In this document: one piece after another, positions 61,449 to 64,000 of the stretch
Numbering within the stretch: the first letter of the stretch is position 1
Layout: every line of letters begins with the position of its first letter
Origin: Dama dama
Lineage: Eukaryota; Chordata; Mammalia; Artiodactyla; Cervidae
NCBI RefSeq assembly: GCF_033118175.1
Contig: NW_026870906.1
Coordinates: 620,001 to 684,000, forward strand
Length of the DNA: 64,000 bases
Direction of reading: 5' to 3'
Program-made: the position numbers and the translations under genes
The notes under the pieces: model-generated
Database searches by the model: none
Told to the model about the DNA's origin: nothing
Seen by the model: only the letters and a program-made list of their open reading frames with translations

Positions 61449-64000
61449 GTCACGTGGAGACGCGTCCCAATGGCCATGCCAAGACTCGAGGAGAATACCG
61501 AGGTGTCCCTCGCACCTAGGCAGGAGTCCTGACATCGCTGAACAAACACGTGTCTGGAAGGGCACTCCCCATCGTAACTCAAGAATATACCCCAGGTTCC
61601 GGCCGCAACTCGAGAAAAACCATGAGACTTCCCCCTCGCCGCGTGTTGAGGTCCGATTCCCCTGTGTTGCGTGCAAGGCAATTCCGTGATCCACATCAAA
61701 CATGAAAGGAGCCTTGATTTCCTTGATGGCACTCCAGAGAACACCCAAGATCACTGTCTCAAGTCCAGAGGGATTCTGAGGTCACTGTCCCAACAGGAAA
61801 GGGCTCCGTGGACCCTAAATCAACTCGAGATGAGAGCTTCGTCCCTGGCTTCGACTCAAGAGGAATACCCACTTTCCACAGGCACCTCAAGAGGAGGCTT
61901 CTCTCAGCTACAGGTATGTGAGAGGGACCCTGAATTTGTGGCCTCAAGTGAAATGGACACCGAGATGCTCTGACTTGAAGGAAGGCCGGATATCCCTGCA
62001 GTGAATTGAATGCAGGCTCGTCTTGCCTCTCCCACGACGAAGGGTTGTCTGAATGCCCTCTGGAAACCACAGAGAAAGACCTAGTTCTCCGCCTCATCGC
62101 GATCTGAGGCCTCACGTCCTTTGAAAACACGAGAGGTCCGCGGAGATCAATGCTTCCAAAGGAGACGATGCCTGACTCCTCTTGAAAATGGATAGGAGTC
62201 CCAGGATCCCTGTGGCACGTGGAAAGGGACACTGGGTCACCCGCCTCACGTGGAGACGCGTCCCAATGGCCATGCCAATACTCGAGGAGAATACCGAGGT
62301 GTCCCTCGCACCTAGGCAGGAGTCCTGACTTCACTGAACAAACACGTGTCTGGAAGGGCCCTCCCCATCGTAACTCGAGAATATACCCCAGGTTCCGGCC
62401 ACAACTCGAGAAAAACCATGAGACTTCCCCCTCGCCGCGAGCTGAGGTCCGATTCCCCTGCGCTGCGTGCAGGGCAATTCCGTGATCCACATCAAACTTG
62501 AAAGGAACCTTGATTTCCTTGATGGCACTCCAGAGAACCCCCAAGATCACTGTCTCAAGTCTGGAGGGATCCTGAGGTAACTGTAGCAACAGGAAAGGGC
62601 TCTGTGGACCCCAAATCAACTCAAGATGAGAGCTTCGTCCCTGGCTTCGAATCAAGAGGAATACCCACTTTCCACAAGCACCTCAAGAGGAGGCTTCTCT
62701 CAGCTACAGGTATGTGAGAGGGACCCTGAGTTTGTGGCCTCAAATGGAATGGACACCGAGATGCTCTGACTCGAAAGAATGCCGAATATCCCAGCAGTGA
62801 ATTGAATGCAGGCTCGTCTTGCCTCTCCCACGACGAAGGGTTGTCTGAATCCCTGTGGAGACCACAAGAAAGACCTAGTTCCCCGCCTCATCGTGACCGG
62901 AGGACTCACGTCCTTTGAAAACTCGAGAGGTTCGTGGAGATCAATGCTTCGAAAGGAGACGATGCCTGACTCCTCTTGAAAATGGATAGGAGTCCCAGGA
63001 TCCCTGTGGCACGTGGAAAGGGACCCTGGGTCTCCCACCTAACGTGGAGACGCGTCCCAATGGCCATGCCAAGACTCGAGGAGAATCCCGAGGTGTCCCT
63101 CGCACCTACACAGGAGTCCTGACGTCGCTGAACAAACACGTGTCTGGAAGGGCCCTCCCCGTCGTAACTCGAGAATATACCCCAGGTTCCGGCCGCAACT
63201 CGAGAAAAACCATGAGACTTCCCCCTCGCCGCGAGATGAGGCCCGATTTCCCTGCACTGCGTGCAGGGCAATTCCGTGATCCGCATCAAACTTGAAAGGA
63301 ACCTTGATTTCCTTGATGGCACTCCAGAGAACACCCAAGATCACTGTCTCAAGTCTGGAGGGATCCTGAGGTAACTGTAGCAACACGAAAGGGCTCTGTG
63401 GACCCCAAGTCAACTCGAGATGAGAGCTTCGTCCCTGGCTTCGAATCAAGAGGAATACCCACTTTCCACAATCACCTCAAGAGGAGGCTTCTCTCAGCTA
63501 CAGGTATGTGAGAGGGACCCTGAGTTTGTGGCCTCAAGTGGAATGGACACCGAGATGCTCTGACTCGAAGGAAGGCCGGATATCCCTGCAGTGAATTGAA
63601 TGCAGTCTCATCTTGCCTCTCCCAGGACGAAGGTAAGTCTGAATCCCCTGTGGAGACCACAGAGAAAGTCCTAGTTCTCCGCCTCATCGTGACCGGAGGC
63701 CTCACGTACTTTGAAAACTCGAGAGGTCCGCGGAGATCAATGCTTCCAAAGGAGACGATGCCTGACTCCTCTTGAAAATGGATAAGAGTCCCAGGATCCC
63801 TGTGGCACGTGGAAAGGGACCCTGGGTCTCCCGCCTCAAGTGGATACGCGTCCCAATGGCCATGCCAAGACTCGAGGAGAATCCCGAGGTGTCCCTCGCA
63901 CCTAGGCAGGAGTTCTGACGTCGCTGAACAAACACGTGTCTGGAAGGGCCCTCCCCATCGTAACTCGAGAATATACCCCAGGTTCCGGCCTCAACTCGAG
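60036..64000. repeat. Type I satellite block, right end
   Basis: About five monomers are of type I. From about 61.7 kb their order repeats that of the left-end four-monomer pattern. First comes a monomer with 'gggtcacccgcctc' and 'ggccacaactcgag' (62.2-62.5 kb; compare 4.97-5.15 and 11.33-11.51 kb). Next is one with 'ccacaagaaagacc' and 'ccacctaacgtgg' (62.86-63.06 kb; compare 5.6-5.78 kb). Then comes 'ctctcccaggacgaaggta' at 63,617 (compare 6,351). The block runs off the end of the window. Confidence 0.78.

Larger units (their letters stand above)
1..64000. repeat. Ruminant satellite I-like tandem array, ~796-bp monomer
   Basis: One phase marker ('gtggaaaggg' or a close variant) recurs once per monomer at 177, 973, 1769, 2565, 3361, 4157, 4953, 5748, 6543, 7339, 8135, 8930, 9725, 10521, 11317, 12111, 12906, 13702, 14498, 15294, 16088, 16883, 17680, 18476, 19272, 20068, 20864, 21660, 22453, 23247, 24042, 24838, 25633, 26429, 27225, 28018, 28814, 29609, 30405, 31200, 31996, 32792, 33588, 34384, 35180, 35976, 36774, 37569, 38365, 39162, 39957, 40753, 41550, 42345, 43141, 43938, 44733, 45527, 46323, 47116, 47909, 48704, 49495, 50291, 51087, 51883, 52679, 53475, 54270, 55066, 55862, 56658, 57451, 58245, 59039, 59834, 60627, 61423, 62219, 63013 and 63809. 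Spacing is 791-798 bp (mean 795.4), always on the same strand. No gap is large enough for an insertion, so there is no gene-free unique stretch to describe. The known satellite I family of bovids and cervids is pericentromeric or centromeric, AT-poor, and built of 31-bp subunits. Assignment to that family rests on monomer length and subunit structure, not on a database match. Confidence 0.93.

Noticed and set aside
52..63935. Dozens of open frames of 60-298 codons on both strands
   Set aside because: They recur at the satellite period with the same sequence, overlap one another on both strands, have no recognisable domain, and start at arbitrary ATG or GTG codons. They are reading-frame shadows of a repeat, so none is listed as a gene.
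1..64000. Regular 31-bp periodicity as a CRISPR array
   Set aside because: The 31-bp units are contiguous and degenerate, with no repeat-spacer alternation, no conserved repeat and no cas genes.
1..64000. Retroelement, SINE or LINE insertions
   Set aside because: Monomer spacing never departs from 791-798 bp, so nothing of even 10 bp is inserted. There is no poly-A tail or target-site duplication.
1..64000. tRNA or rRNA genes, or rDNA spacer repeats
   Set aside because: No cloverleaf, A/B box pair or conserved rRNA segment was recognised. The repeat is wholly explained by 31-bp subunits, unlike rDNA spacer.
1..64000. Bovine 1.4-kb (1.715) satellite itself
   Set aside because: The period is 796 bp, not about 1.4 kb. 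Only the 31-bp subunit logic is shared, so a related ruminant form is preferred.
1..64000. Functional CENP-B box
   Set aside because: The best matches I found keep 7 of 9 key bases. None seen had the complete core, so it is reported only as a weak observation.
1..64000. Inverted monomers or palindromic array turn-around
   Set aside because: All 81 phase anchors read in the same orientation.

Overview
The window is one uninterrupted block of tandemly repeated satellite DNA, with no unique sequence in 64 kb. A monomer of about 796 bp (791-798 bp) repeats head to tail in one orientation. I placed 81 phase anchors, giving 80 complete monomers plus partial ones at both ends, so the array continues past both edges. 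I see no gene, RNA gene, transposon or other insertion. The open frames on both strands recur once per monomer and are by-products of the repeat.

Each monomer is itself built from about 26 degenerate subunits of 31 bp, many starting with an 'actcgaga'-like core. A 31-bp sub-periodicity inside a roughly 0.8-kb, CpG-rich, XhoI-rich monomer is the known signature of the ruminant centromeric satellite I family (bovine 1.715, sheep/goat 1.714 and cervid satellite I). The organism is therefore most likely a ruminant. The length fits cervid or caprine-type forms better than the 1.4-kb cattle repeat. Genus and chromosome cannot be read from this window.

The array is a patchwork at larger scale. Two subfamilies can be separated by linked variants. 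Type I has 'ccaatggcc', 'cttcgtccc', 'tacccactttcc', 'gaaggaagg' and 'aaacatgaaagg'. Type II has 'ccaattgcc', 'cttagtccc', 'taccaactttcc', 'gaagtaagg' and 'aaacgtgaaagg'. The blocks run: I about 1-26,300; II 26,300-43,650; I 43,650-45,840; II 45,840-50,200; I 50,200-56,175; II 56,175-60,024; I 60,024-64,000. Inside them lie a four-monomer higher-order pattern (about 3,182 bp) on the left, a three-monomer pattern (2,388 bp) at about 36.9-43.6 kb, and long-range duplications at offsets of 10, 13 and 14 monomers on the right.

The notable content is the record of unequal exchange and conversion: a perfect 853-bp copy at an offset of exactly 3,184 bp, a chimeric monomer whose crossover maps to a 23-bp interval, short conversion patches, and block edges that fall inside monomers. 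I found no undescribed protein system. Each monomer also carries three CACGTG palindromes, and six monomers have acquired a full TGACGTCA palindrome.
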